Source: Nocardia vinacea (GTDB lineage Bacteria > Actinomycetota > Actinomycetes > Mycobacteriales > Mycobacteriaceae). Taken from it: a stretch of DNA of 64,000 nt. Positions within the stretch are counted from its first letter, which is position 1; every line of letters begins with the position of its first letter. Below, piece by piece: positions 17,616 to 25,560 of the stretch. The DNA is taken from assembly GCF_035920345.1 (NCBI RefSeq), contig NZ_CP109149.1:558001-622000 (forward strand), read 5' to 3'. Under the pieces are notes generated by a model. It was not told the origin of the DNA and searched no databases. It saw nothing but the letters and a program-made list of their open reading frames with translations. A program made the position numbers and the translations under genes.

Positions 17616-19361
17616 TCAGCCGGACAGTAGTTCGGTGATCTGCTCGACGGGCATGGGGCGGTGGAAAAGCCAGCCCTGCGCGCTATCGCAGCCGAGCGAT
17701 TCCAGCCGATCGGCCTGATATTGCGTTTCGACGCATTCGGCGGTGAGGGTGAATCCGAGGGCATGGGTGAGTTCGATAATGGATTCGAGCACCAGCAGAT
17801 CGGTGGCACCGGGGGATTCCGGGGTCCGGATGCAGCGGATGAACGGTCCCGCGAGTTTGACGACATCGAGCGGCAACTGGCCCAGGTAGGCGAGATTGGA
17901 GTATCCCGTACCGAAATCGTCGATGGCGATGTGGACCCCCGCCTCGGATAACGTGCGCAATGCCTGGAGCGGGCGACCGGTGGTGTGCATGAACGCCCGC
18001 TCGGTCAGTTCGAGTTGTAGCCGATCCGGTGGGATACCGGTCTCGGCGATGACGTCCTGAACCCGATCCAGCCAGGTCGGGTCGGCGACCTCGGCGGCGG
18101 AAACATTGACGCTCACGATCGGCGCCCGGCCCGGAAACCGGTCGTGCCAGTCCCGGCTGTCGCGGCACGCCCGTTCGAGCACCTGCGCGCCCAATGCGCC
18201 GATATGGCCGTTGTCCTCGGCGAGATCCACGAATTGCGCGGGGGCGAGTACGCCGAGGTGCGGATGCCGCCAGCGCACGAGGGCCTCCACCGCGACGATC
18301 CGCTGGTCGGTGAGCGCGACAATGGGCTGGTAGTCCAGGAACAGTTCGTCGCGGAGCAGGGCGGCGGGCATGGCCGCCGAGAGTTCGGCGCGGGTGTGTT
18401 CGCGCCGGCCGCGATCGGCGTCGAAGACCGCGTAGCGGCCGCGACCCGCGGCCTTGGCCCAGTACATGGTGGTGTCGGCGGCCTGCAGGAGTTCATCGGC
18501 GGTGGTGTGTTCGGTGCGTCCCTCCATGACGCCGATGCTCGCGGTGACGGTGAGGTGGTGGCCGTCGATGTCGAACGGTTTGGTGAATGCCTCGAGTATC
18601 AGCTTCGCGACCGCGGCCACGGTTTCCCCGGATTGCGGGACCAGGATGACGAATTCGTCGCCGCCCATGCGCGCCACCAATTGGCCGGGTTGGGCGCAGG
18701 CGCGCAGGCGGGTGGCGGCCTGGATGAGCAGTTGGTCGCCGAATGCGTGGCCGAAGGTGTCGTTGACGAGCTTGAAATGGTCGAGGTCGACATAGCAAAG
18801 GCCGAAGTCGGCGCTCGGATCGGCGAAGGCGGCGGCGAGCGTGTCGATGAATTTCGTCCGATTCGGCAGGCCGGTCAGATGATCGTGGTTGGCGCGGTAT
18901 CGCAGCCGCGCCTCACTCGCGCGCAACTGTTCGGCGACGGCGCGTCGGGCGGCGATTTCGGCGGCGCGGACACTCTCCTGCTCGGCCAGTAGCCACGCCC
19001 GGAATGCGCGGATATACCCATTTGTGAAGGCGGCCAGCAATTCGGGCAGCCGATCCGCCGCGATGGTGCCCGCTTCGGTGAAATGCGCGCTGAGCGCCGC
19101 TATGCTGCGCCCGAGCACCTCGTCGCCGACGAAATGCGACCGCGCCAACTCCGCACCCAACTCGGTCACCCGATCAGCGGATTCGGTTGTCTGCGTTGCT
19201 GTTTCGAACTCCATAGCCAGTCGCGTCAGCAGCATGCGCGCCTCACTCGCAGTCATCGGTACCACATGATCACGCGCCCCACCTGTCAGCGCGGCAGTCC
19301 AGCGTCCGGTCAGGTCACCGCGCGAGCCGTCTCCTGAACCGGGCCCGGCTTCCCAACCCAT
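17616..19361 (-). CDS. GGDEF-EAL cyclic di-GMP signalling protein
   Basis: A 581-residue cytoplasmic protein that may make and degrade cyclic di-GMP. The N-terminal helical region (about 18-150) is typical of actinobacterial members (RWTAALTGG). The GGDEF domain has DHLTGLPNR, DLDHFKLVND and an intact GGDEF (233-237). The EAL domain has VEALVRW (EAL at 359-361), LELTERAF and DDFGTGYSNL, all intact. The RxxD inhibitory site normally just before GGDEF is missing (QPGQLVARM). Start chosen at 19361 because the conserved RWTAAL segment lies just after it; the frame is open to 19454. Confidence 0.93.
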   Translation of the reverse strand: MGWEAGPGSGDGSRGDLTGRWTAALTGGARDHVVPMTASEARMLLTRLAMEFETATQTTESADRVTELGAELARSHFVGDEVLGRSIAALSAHFTEAGTIAADRLPELLAAFTNGYIRAFRAWLLAEQESVRAAEIAARRAVAEQLRASEARLRYRANHDHLTGLPNRTKFIDTLAAAFADPSADFGLCYVDLDHFKLVNDTFGHAFGDQLLIQAATRLRACAQPGQLVARMGGDEFVILVPQSGETVAAVAKLILEAFTKPFDIDGHHLTVTASIGVMEGRTEHTTADELLQAADTTMYWAKAAGRGRYAVFDADRGRREHTRAELSAAMPAALLRDELFLDYQPIVALTDQRIVAVEALVRWRHPHLGVLAPAQFVDLAEDNGHIGALGAQVLERACRDSRDWHDRFPGRAPIVSVNVSAAEVADPTWLDRVQDVIAETGIPPDRLQLELTERAFMHTTGRPLQALRTLSEAGVHIAIDDFGTGYSNLAYLGQLPLDVVKLAGPFIRCIRTPESPGATDLLVLESIIELTHALGFTLTAECVETQYQADRLESLGCDSAQGWLFHRPMPVEQITELLSG

Positions 19362-19551
19362 GAGACCCGATCTTACAGCGCATCTCCCGACCGATGTTGT
19401 TGGGAGACACCGCCGTAACGCCGGTTTCGGTGTCACTCGTACGACGCGGAACATGCGCGATCGGGCAGTGGATTTTGCTGCTGTGCTACGCCGGGCGGGT
19501 CAGGGGCGATAACCGTCTAGGTGATCGACGGCGACCGGACACGAGGACACG

Positions 19552-20268
19552 ATGGATCTTGGAACCACCAGCCCCAGGACGTTTCACCCGACGCGCGGTG
19601 CGCTCATCGCCGACGCGATCGGGATCGCGATTATGTTGGCGGCAGTGGTGTGGGGCGTGCTGAGCATGCGAGCGCTCGAGGGCGCCGCGCGTACCGACGG
19701 AACTGTGTCGTTCGCAGGCTCGGGCGACGGTCGGGTGGTCGAATTCGTCGTCGACGGAAAGCGATACACGACCAGAACTACGACACACAGCGTGCTGCAC
19801 ACCTACTCGACCGGTGAGCGGGTGCCCGTCGCCTATGACCCGAAGGATCCCGCCGATGCGGAGGTGGCGGATCTGCACTCGACCTACGGTGGACCGCTGG
19901 TCGCGGGCGGATTCGGCGTCCTGGTCGGCGTCGTCGGCGTCGTCGGATACGGCTACGGGCGACGAAAGCTGAAACTGCGGGAATGGCTCGATCAGCGTGG
20001 TCGGGAAATCTGGGTTCCAGCCGAACACACCCGGGTGCGAGTGACACACCATGACTCCGACAGCAACCGGCCACTGGTTTTCGTGCTGCAGGCTGGGTGG
20101 GTCGACCCGATATCGCGGCGAACCTTTCACGCGGACAGCGATATGTTGCGCGAGGATCCGAGTGAACTCGTGCGGTTGAGCGGGCGAGTCCGCGTGCTCT
20201 ATGACCCGGCGGATCCGACCCGCAACCGCGTCGATTTCGACCACGAGCCGCTGCCGGAGGAGTTCTGA
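19552..20268 (+). CDS. DUF3592-like membrane protein
   Basis: A 238-residue protein with two transmembrane helices (about 23-38, AIGIAIMLAAVVWGVL; and 121-138, VAGGFGVLVGVVGVVGYG). Between them is a small domain matching DUF3592: GTVSFAGSGDG, VEFVVDGKRY, GERVPVAYDPKDPADAEV. The C-terminal cytoplasmic part (RVRVLYDPADPTRNRVDFD) repeats the same theme. Function unknown. It stands alone and is divergent from the GGDEF-EAL gene. Confidence 0.85.
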   Translation: MDLGTTSPRTFHPTRGALIADAIGIAIMLAAVVWGVLSMRALEGAARTDGTVSFAGSGDGRVVEFVVDGKRYTTRTTTHSVLHTYSTGERVPVAYDPKDPADAEVADLHSTYGGPLVAGGFGVLVGVVGVVGYGYGRRKLKLREWLDQRGREIWVPAEHTRVRVTHHDSDSNRPLVFVLQAGWVDPISRRTFHADSDMLREDPSELVRLSGRVRVLYDPADPTRNRVDFDHEPLPEEF

Positions 20269-20415
20269 CCCACGGTCTCGGCGGCAGATCCAGTACCTTC
20301 GGCGTCGCGCACAGTCGCGCCATCCTCGACGACGATCCGCGCACGGCGGTCGTCCAGGCTCTACTTCGCGACGCGTCCGCGCACTGCCCAGGCACGCTGT
20401 GCGGCGCGCACCGGG

Positions 20416-20565
20416 TTAACGGAGGCACCGATGCAGCGCCTGCACGACGAAAGGCCATGCGGTGGAATCGGGATCGATGAGTTCGAAATGTCCGATGCCG
20501 GGCAACTCGACGAGTTCTGCGCCGGATTTCGTGCAGTACTCTCGCGCCTCGGTTACAGGCTGAAG
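20416..20565 (-). pseudogene. C-terminal fragment of an alpha/beta hydrolase
   Basis: In the minus frame ending at the stop 20416 the sequence reads AELVELPGIGHFELIDPDST, the catalytic-His region of an alpha/beta hydrolase, and ends FVVQALHRCLR. The rest of the hydrolase is missing: upstream the same DNA encodes YggT in another frame. The gene was evidently truncated before or when the YggT gene came to lie here. The bases 20269-20415 hold nothing recognisable. Confidence 0.6.
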
Positions 20566-20834
20566 AAGATCTGACGCAGGACCAGGGCGACGATGAAGAC
20601 CACGGTGAACGCCAGGTCGATGGAAAGTCCGCCCAACCGGACCGGTTGTAGGTACCGGCGCACCGGGGCGATCACCGGTTCGGTCGCGGAATGGCTCAGG
20701 TCGCGGGCGCGGTTCACCCACTGGGGGTGCCTGCCATCGGCGAGCACGCCTACCCAATCGAGTACCAGCCGGGCGAGTAGCAGCAGGATGAATACCGTCA
20801 GGGCTAACCCGAGCAAGGTGCCGATAAGGGTCAT
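20553..20834 (-). CDS. YggT family membrane protein
   Basis: A 93-residue protein with two hydrophobic segments (IGTLLGLALTVFILLLLARLVLDW and IDLAFTVVFIVALVLRQIFF). The intervening loop with ATEPVIAPVRRYLQPVRLGGLSID is the YggT hallmark. The start at 20834 has AAGGAG seven bases upstream. YggT genes usually lie in the sepF/divIVA cell-division cluster; this one is isolated, next to a hydrolase fragment, so it is probably a second copy. Confidence 0.9.
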   Translation of the reverse strand: MTLIGTLLGLALTVFILLLLARLVLDWVGVLADGRHPQWVNRARDLSHSATEPVIAPVRRYLQPVRLGGLSIDLAFTVVFIVALVLRQIFFSL

Positions 20835-20945
20835 GTCGAACTCCTTCGTGGGTGGCCAGCTACCAGTATCAACGGTCGGCACCGGCTGAGAAGTGTCCCG
20901 TTCGTCGGGTTCTCAGCCGACTATCAGGTCGGTTAGCCTGTCCCG

Positions 20946-21737
20946 ATGCGCCGACCGCTCCGATACCTGCCGATAGCCGTCATATCGACCCTGAGCTGGC
21001 TACTCGCCACCGGGCCCGTCGCGACCGCACAGGATGCCTCGCACCTGATTACCGTGCAGCAGTCGGGCGTGCTGCGCGTCTGCACCACCGGCGACTACCC
21101 GCCCTACACCCTGCGCGAAGACGACGGCACCTACCGCGGCGTCGACATCACCCTCGCTACCGACCTCGCCGCCACTTTGCATGTTGTCCCGCAATGGATT
21201 CCGACCACCTGGTCCACCCTGACCGACGACTTCCTCGCACGCTGCGATATCGCCGTCGGCGGCATCTCCGACACCCCGGCCCGCCGCGTCGTCGCCGATT
21301 TCTCCATCCCCACCTCCATCGACGGCAAGACTCCCGTCGTCCGCCGCACCGACGCCGCCGACTACGCCACCGTCGACCAGATCAACCGCCCCGAGGTTCG
21401 GGTAATCGTCAACCGCGGCGGTACCAACGAAGCCTTCGCCCGCACCAACTTCCCCGAAGCCCAACTCACCATCTGGCCCGATAACCTCACCATCTACGAC
21501 CAGCTCGAGCAACACAATGCCGACGTCTTCGTCACCGACTCGGTCGAGGGCCGCTACCGCCAACGCACCCACCCCACCCTCCAGGTCCTACACCCCGACA
21601 CCCCCTTCGACTCCGCCCCCAAGGCCTACTTGCTGCCCAAGGGCGACACCCTCTTCAACACCGTCGTCAACACCTGGCTCGAATCCGAAATCCGCACCGG
21701 CAGAAGCAATCAGCTACTTGCCGACTGGATCGGCTGA
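20946..21737 (+). CDS. pheC: Exported cyclohexadienyl dehydratase-like (PheC-type) solute-binding-fold protein
   Basis: A 263-residue protein with a Sec signal peptide (cleavage near ATAQ-D, residue 29) and a type II periplasmic-binding fold (SBP family 3). It follows PheC, the periplasmic cyclohexadienyl/arogenate dehydratase, far more closely than an amino-acid-binding protein: GVLRVCTTGDYPPY, PTTWSTLTDDF, FSIPTSIDGKTPV (Lys128), VNRGGTNEAFA (Glu162), HPDTPFDSAPKAYLLPK. The Glu in GGTNE is, as I recall, the catalytic acid in PheC. No ABC permease or ATPase is adjacent, which fits an enzyme. It would convert prephenate or arogenate outside the cytoplasm. A plain binding protein remains possible. 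Confidence 0.75.
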   Translation: MRRPLRYLPIAVISTLSWLLATGPVATAQDASHLITVQQSGVLRVCTTGDYPPYTLREDDGTYRGVDITLATDLAATLHVVPQWIPTTWSTLTDDFLARCDIAVGGISDTPARRVVADFSIPTSIDGKTPVVRRTDAADYATVDQINRPEVRVIVNRGGTNEAFARTNFPEAQLTIWPDNLTIYDQLEQHNADVFVTDSVEGRYRQRTHPTLQVLHPDTPFDSAPKAYLLPKGDTLFNTVVNTWLESEIRTGRSNQLLADWIG

Positions 21738-21742
21738 CAGGC

Positions 21743-22450
21743 ATGACCGTCACGTCGAAACTCCCGTTTCCCCCGTTGCGTCCGACCTCGACATCAGAGC
21801 CTGGCATCATCCGAAGCAACGACTGGTCGGCGTTTCGTGAGCTGACCGAACTCCATGACCACTGGACGTTGAAGGGGTGGGCACCTGGCCGCTCCGGCTT
21901 CTACTGGTATCTGACGTTCAGTGATCCGACACTGGCCGATCTGGCCTCGAAGTGCCAGGTTCAACTCGGAACCGACACCCTCGACCACGTGCCTCTGGAC
22001 AGCTTGCACCTCACAGTGCTGAGCATCGGCAACACCGATCAGGTATCCAATACCGAACTCACGCGATTGACCGAACTCACTCGTCAGCGGCTTGCCGGGA
22101 TCAACTCATTCGACCTGAGCATCGGGCCTCTCGTCGGATCTCGCAGTGCCATCAGGTTTTCGGTTGCACCATGGGATCCCTTGCTCGAGCTCCACCGGTC
22201 ACTCAGGGAATGCACCGCCGCGGTTCGTCCGAGCAGCCAATTGACTGAAACATCAGAATTCCGACCACATCTCGGAATCGCCTATATCAACGTACAACAG
22301 GTGGCCAACGGTCTGGTCGCCGCCGTCGAACAGCTGCGGGACCTCGCACCGGTGACGGTTCGGGTCGAGGATGTGCACCTTGTCGAACTGCGGCGCGATG
22401 GCAGACAGTACGTCTGGCGCGACCACGCGGTCATCCCGTTGGCCCGCTAG
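21743..22450 (+). CDS. 2'-5' RNA ligase / 2H phosphodiesterase family protein
   Basis: A 235-residue LigT-like protein. The first 2H motif is intact (LHLTVL, His89-Thr91). The second reads PHLGIAY (His176), with Gly in place of the usual Ser/Thr, so activity may be altered. Family members open or ligate 2'-5' or cyclic phosphate bonds in RNA or nucleotides. It starts six bases after the PheC-like gene and its stop overlaps the convergent XRE-TPR gene by four bases. Confidence 0.8.
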   Translation: MTVTSKLPFPPLRPTSTSEPGIIRSNDWSAFRELTELHDHWTLKGWAPGRSGFYWYLTFSDPTLADLASKCQVQLGTDTLDHVPLDSLHLTVLSIGNTDQVSNTELTRLTELTRQRLAGINSFDLSIGPLVGSRSAIRFSVAPWDPLLELHRSLRECTAAVRPSSQLTETSEFRPHLGIAYINVQQVANGLVAAVEQLRDLAPVTVRVEDVHLVELRRDGRQYVWRDHAVIPLAR

Positions 22451-23727
22451 CCGCCCTCGGGCGCGGCGAATGATCGCGCCGACGAAGACCAATCGTGCAG
22501 GGCTCGCAGGTAGTCCCTCGACGCCGAAGTTGATACCGCCCCGATTACTTCGCCCAATTCGTGCGCACGCTGCCACACCGAACGGATCGGCCGGTCACTC
22601 GATGCAGCCAGCGCCTCCATCCCTAACTGCACAGCATGCTCGACCTCTGCGGACTGTCGCTGAATGAGCGCGGTCGCAACATCCAGACGGACCAGTGACC
22701 GACTCCAGACCGAGTCAGATTCGTCGACTCGATCTTCGACATATTGGCCGAACTGCAATGCCTGCTCGTAATCGCCGGCCGACAGATACGCAGTCGCAGC
22801 GTTTGCCATCAGTCGAGCCTCGCCATATGGGGCAAAAGTCAGTGCCGGTGTCAGGCCCGGCCCGCTTTTGTGCCCGGTCGCTATCTCGGTCGCGCGGTCG
22901 ATCGCCTCTGCGACTCCAGCCGCGTCGCCCAGCTTGCCGAGCGCACGGGCAAGACCATTCGAGTACAGACGAATTGATTGAGGTCTCTGGCCCGACAGGC
23001 GGATCCCTTCGCGCGCTAGCGCAACCGACTCTGTGAAGCGACCTTCGTAATAGGCGCAGAAGCTCTCGGTGCCGAGAACCCAAGCCTGCAGATCGCGGTC
23101 CTCTGTACGTATCGCGATGGCTGATGCCTCTCGGCAATACATCTTGGCGCAGCCGAACATCCCTCGGTTGACCGCCATATACCCGAGGACACCGGACAAC
23201 TGTCCCGCAAGCCGGTAGAGGTGCGCGATCTGCGCTGGATGGCGCCGCTGCTGCAGCAACTCCTCAACTCGTCGGCGCGCCGCGACCGCCTCCGGCGCCA
23301 GAACACGCGGGCCTTCGAGCTCGTAACGGTCGACCAGATCATCGATAGTGAGCGCCAAAACCGCAGCTATGTCGTCATCGGCGTGGAGGTCCCCGAGTCG
23401 CTGCATTCGCGCAGCAATCTCGAGGCCGGTCTCGAAGCCGTCGGCGTCGACTGATCGAAGCGGGGTTGGGGGAGCCGTCGACGTGTCGGGTATATCCGTC
23501 ATGCTCGCCTTGAACCGCTGACGCTGGTGTTCATCGAGGCGCCCCAAGAGCGTATCCATCGCTGCTGCATACTCTCCGGCCAGAGTGATGGTCACACCCC
23601 TGCTTTCCCATTTGCGTATGACCGCTTCGGAGCACCCGATTTTCTCGGCGAACTCCTTTTGCGTCACACGCAGGGCAGCCAGGCGCATGACTTTAACCTC
23701 GACCCCTGTCCATCTGGTCACGATCAT
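22447..23727 (-). CDS. XRE-family transcriptional regulator with TPR sensor domain
   Basis: A 426-residue regulator. The N-terminal helix-turn-helix (about 16-52: RLAALRVTQKEFAEKIGCSE, AVIRKWES) is followed by a linker. A long helical region from about residue 140 has TPR-like repeats (LQAWVLGTESFCAYYEGRF, TAYLSAGDYEQALQFGQ). The layout is like the RRNPP class, where a TPR domain binds a peptide or partner, and also like many Streptomyces regulators. Two small genes lie divergently upstream and are the obvious targets. The exact start is uncertain; ATG 23688 is an alternative. Confidence 0.85.
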   Translation of the reverse strand: MIVTRWTGVEVKVMRLAALRVTQKEFAEKIGCSEAVIRKWESRGVTITLAGEYAAAMDTLLGRLDEHQRQRFKASMTDIPDTSTAPPTPLRSVDADGFETGLEIAARMQRLGDLHADDDIAAVLALTIDDLVDRYELEGPRVLAPEAVAARRRVEELLQQRRHPAQIAHLYRLAGQLSGVLGYMAVNRGMFGCAKMYCREASAIAIRTEDRDLQAWVLGTESFCAYYEGRFTESVALAREGIRLSGQRPQSIRLYSNGLARALGKLGDAAGVAEAIDRATEIATGHKSGPGLTPALTFAPYGEARLMANAATAYLSAGDYEQALQFGQYVEDRVDESDSVWSRSLVRLDVATALIQRQSAEVEHAVQLGMEALAASSDRPIRSVWQRAHELGEVIGAVSTSASRDYLRALHDWSSSARSFAAPEGG

Positions 23728-23801
23728 CGCGATTCGCCCACCCGTAATCGTCGGTCCCTAATCGCAGCGTAGAGGTTCCGTAGCGGTCGTGTGGCTTCAA
23801 T

Positions 23802-23842
23802 CTCCCGGGAACCGGAGAGATGGTTTGTATACATCCCGGGAG
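23802..23842. promoter_or_regulatory. Two TCCCGGGA palindromes in the XRE/small-gene divergent region
   Basis: The 8-bp palindrome TCCCGGGA occurs at 23803-23810 and again at 23834-23841, 31 bp apart, about three helical turns. With flanking bases the pair reads CTCCCGGGA and TCCCGGGAG, mirror images. Their position before the small genes suggests an operator for the XRE regulator; this is inferred. Confidence 0.5.
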
Positions 23843-23876
23843 CGAGTGTCTCGGCTACACCACGACGGGAGGAACG

Positions 23877-24080
23877 ATGACCGATTCGAAACTGCCGCAA
23901 CGTGATCCGTTCGTCGGACCGCCATCAATCTACACCGGCGCCCCGGCCGATGTGATCGGACGGTTCGCATGTGCGGTCCGCGAATGGGCGGACCAGCCCA
24001 GCAGTCGTCCCGGTGCCGGGGTGTCGCGTCCCCCGGCATCGGGCGCACCAACTAGGAGGGAGAATGATGCGTGGAGATAG
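23877..24080 (+). CDS. Small hypothetical protein
   Basis: A 67-residue protein starting MTDSKLPQRDPFVGPP from ATG 23877, with a strong GGGAGG ribosome site seven bases upstream. It is Pro/Arg-rich at its C-terminus, with no membrane segment or signal peptide. No family is recognised. It overlaps the next small gene by 17 bases, so the two are translationally coupled. It is divergent from the XRE-TPR regulator. Confidence 0.65.
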   Translation: MTDSKLPQRDPFVGPPSIYTGAPADVIGRFACAVREWADQPSSRPGAGVSRPPASGAPTRRENDAWR

Positions 24081-24381
24081 GTTGCGTACCACGCGAACCC
24101 AGGATGGCCGCAAGACCGCGGTGTGGCAAATGGTGGACCGCGCTCCGCGGATCCTGCGCGCGCAATTCATCTTCGAATCGTTCACCGCATATCGCCTGCC
24201 CGCACAGACGCCACTTCCGGAAGCACAAGCCGGAACGATCATGTTCGAGCCGTATCCCGATCTGGTTACCGCTCGCGAGTTACTCCCCAAGCACGCCGAT
24301 CTGTGGGACGCGCTTCGCGATGACTACTGGGCAGCGCTGACCAACACGGAGGACCTGCCGAAGAGCGACAAGACTTCGTGA
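24064..24381 (+). CDS. Small hypothetical protein linked to the XRE-TPR regulator
   Basis: About 105 residues from tandem ATGs at 24064 and 24067, preceded by GGAGGGAGA inside the previous gene. The protein has an alpha/beta-like, acidic second half (AGTIMFEPYPDLVTARELLP, LWDALRDDYWAALTN). No membrane segment. Not recognised. Coupled translation with the preceding gene and the divergent XRE-TPR regulator suggest one functional unit. Confidence 0.7.
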   Translation: MMRGDRLRTTRTQDGRKTAVWQMVDRAPRILRAQFIFESFTAYRLPAQTPLPEAQAGTIMFEPYPDLVTARELLPKHADLWDALRDDYWAALTNTEDLPKSDKTS

Positions 24382-24394
24382 GCGCTTGCTCACG
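24377..24394 (+). terminator. Small hairpin at the end of the small-gene pair
   Basis: CGTGAGC-GCTT-GCTCACG forms a perfect 7-bp stem over the stop codon at 24381. There is no U-tract, as is common in high-GC actinobacteria. The following bases to 24550 show no gene. Confidence 0.45.
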
Positions 24395-24550
24395 CCCGAA
24401 CGCTGTCCGGCAATCCGGACCACACGCATCCGACGACACGCGATATAAGCATGTGGCATGGAGATCTATTGCCCTGCAACGTAATTCAGGATGGAGTAAG
24501 TGGACATCCGTTTGTCTACTGACACCCGAGTGTGAGCCGCGGGCGCCCGG

Positions 24551-25084
24551 CTATTCAGCGGAACGGTTATCCTGCCACCGCTGCACCGCTGTTTGCACGG
24601 CTGCTTCGTCTTCGAGAGCGTGGGCTCCGGATGCGCCTGCGGCGCCGAGGATCAAGTCACCGTCGGTGATCAGAACACCGCCTGCCCATGGGACGAAGTC
24701 GCCGCCGTAGAGGTGCTGGATGCTGTCGACGATTCCGCCGGGCAGTTCGATCTGGCCGGAGGGGCGCAGTGCAAGCAGCGCGGTGCGCGCCTTGGCCATC
24801 GCGATTCGACTGGTCATAGGCATACCGCCGTCGCCTCGCCGCAGGGCGATCACCTCGCCCGCAAGGTCGACAACTGCCACCGCCAGCGGCGGAAACCCTC
24901 GCTCCGCACCGACCGCTAATGCGGTTTGCACCAGCCAATCCGCATCGGCCGACTTCAGTCCCGGAAAGCGCGGAGTACCAGACACGAACACGAAACTAAC
25001 GCCGATAGCCCCGGCCGTCAAAGCAGCTACCCGCCGACCGTCCACGCCATCATCTCGTTCGTCGGGACCCGTTATTGACAGCAA
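24551..25084 (-). CDS. GlcG/HbpS family haem-binding-like protein
   Basis: A 177-residue or shorter protein of the GlcG/HbpS (DUF336) family. The core LAVAVVDLAGEVIALRRGDG, IAMAKARTALLA, FVPWAGGVLITDGDLILGAAGASGA is complete. The usual C-terminal helix region with DEAAVQTAVQRW is present. Members bind haem or assist small-molecule metabolism; the role here is unknown. The first ~35 residues are atypical, so a later start is possible. No sensor-kinase partner is adjacent. Confidence 0.82.
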   Translation of the reverse strand: MLSITGPDERDDGVDGRRVAALTAGAIGVSFVFVSGTPRFPGLKSADADWLVQTALAVGAERGFPPLAVAVVDLAGEVIALRRGDGGMPMTSRIAMAKARTALLALRPSGQIELPGGIVDSIQHLYGGDFVPWAGGVLITDGDLILGAAGASGAHALEDEAAVQTAVQRWQDNRSAE

Positions 25085-25169
25085 ATGGTCGAGCTGTCAA
25101 CGTATCGGAGCACATCGGGGTACGTGATTCGGCTTGGTGCTCCGGTGTCGGCGAATCGGAGAGTGCTTG

Positions 25170-25430
25170 ATGGGGTTTCTCGAACCCGACCTGCCTGTGG
25201 TCGATATGGCGGAGTGGAGTAAAGGCACTCGCAGTGAGCGGCTCCGGCCGATGGCGCGGCACTGGGCCGAGGTGGGATTCGGGACGCCGGTCGCGCTGCA
25301 TTTGTTCTATGTCGGCAAGGTCTGTCTTTATATTCTCGGTGGCTGGCTGATCGCGTTGGCCACCAAGGGGATCGATGGATTCGCGAATGTCGATGTGCGT
25401 GCGTTGGAATGGAATGTCTTCTTGGCTTTC
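25170..25430 (+). pseudogene. 5' remnant of a DUF3556-type membrane protein gene
   Basis: ATG 25170 with GGAGAG upstream begins MGFLEPDLPVVDMAEW. It runs 87 residues (RHWAEVGFGTPVALHLFYVG, KVCLYILGGWLIALATKG) before reading into the TnpB element. This matches, from memory, the N-terminus of the ~570-residue DUF3556 family of mycolata membrane proteins. The matching C-terminus is found on the other side of the element, but about 400 residues between are missing. The gene is therefore dead. Confidence 0.75.
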
Positions 25431-25560
25431 TCTCCGCGCCTAGAGGCGGGGGATTCCGACCTTCACAGGTCGGGTTTCCTGCTTCACCGGCGACTGCCGC
25501 GCCGACGACTGCCGGGTTGGTCTTACACCGCCTCCACAGGCAGCGACCACCAGCCCGGCG
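25431..25560 (-). ncRNA. Probable omega (guide) RNA region at the tnpB 3' end
   Basis: In TnpB elements the guide RNA overlaps the last part of tnpB and continues to the right end, with the guide taken from flanking DNA. Here the 3' end of tnpB and the terminal hairpin occupy this interval. The guide would then come from the DUF3556 remnant just below 25431. Boundaries are inferred from the family, not seen. Confidence 0.4.
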
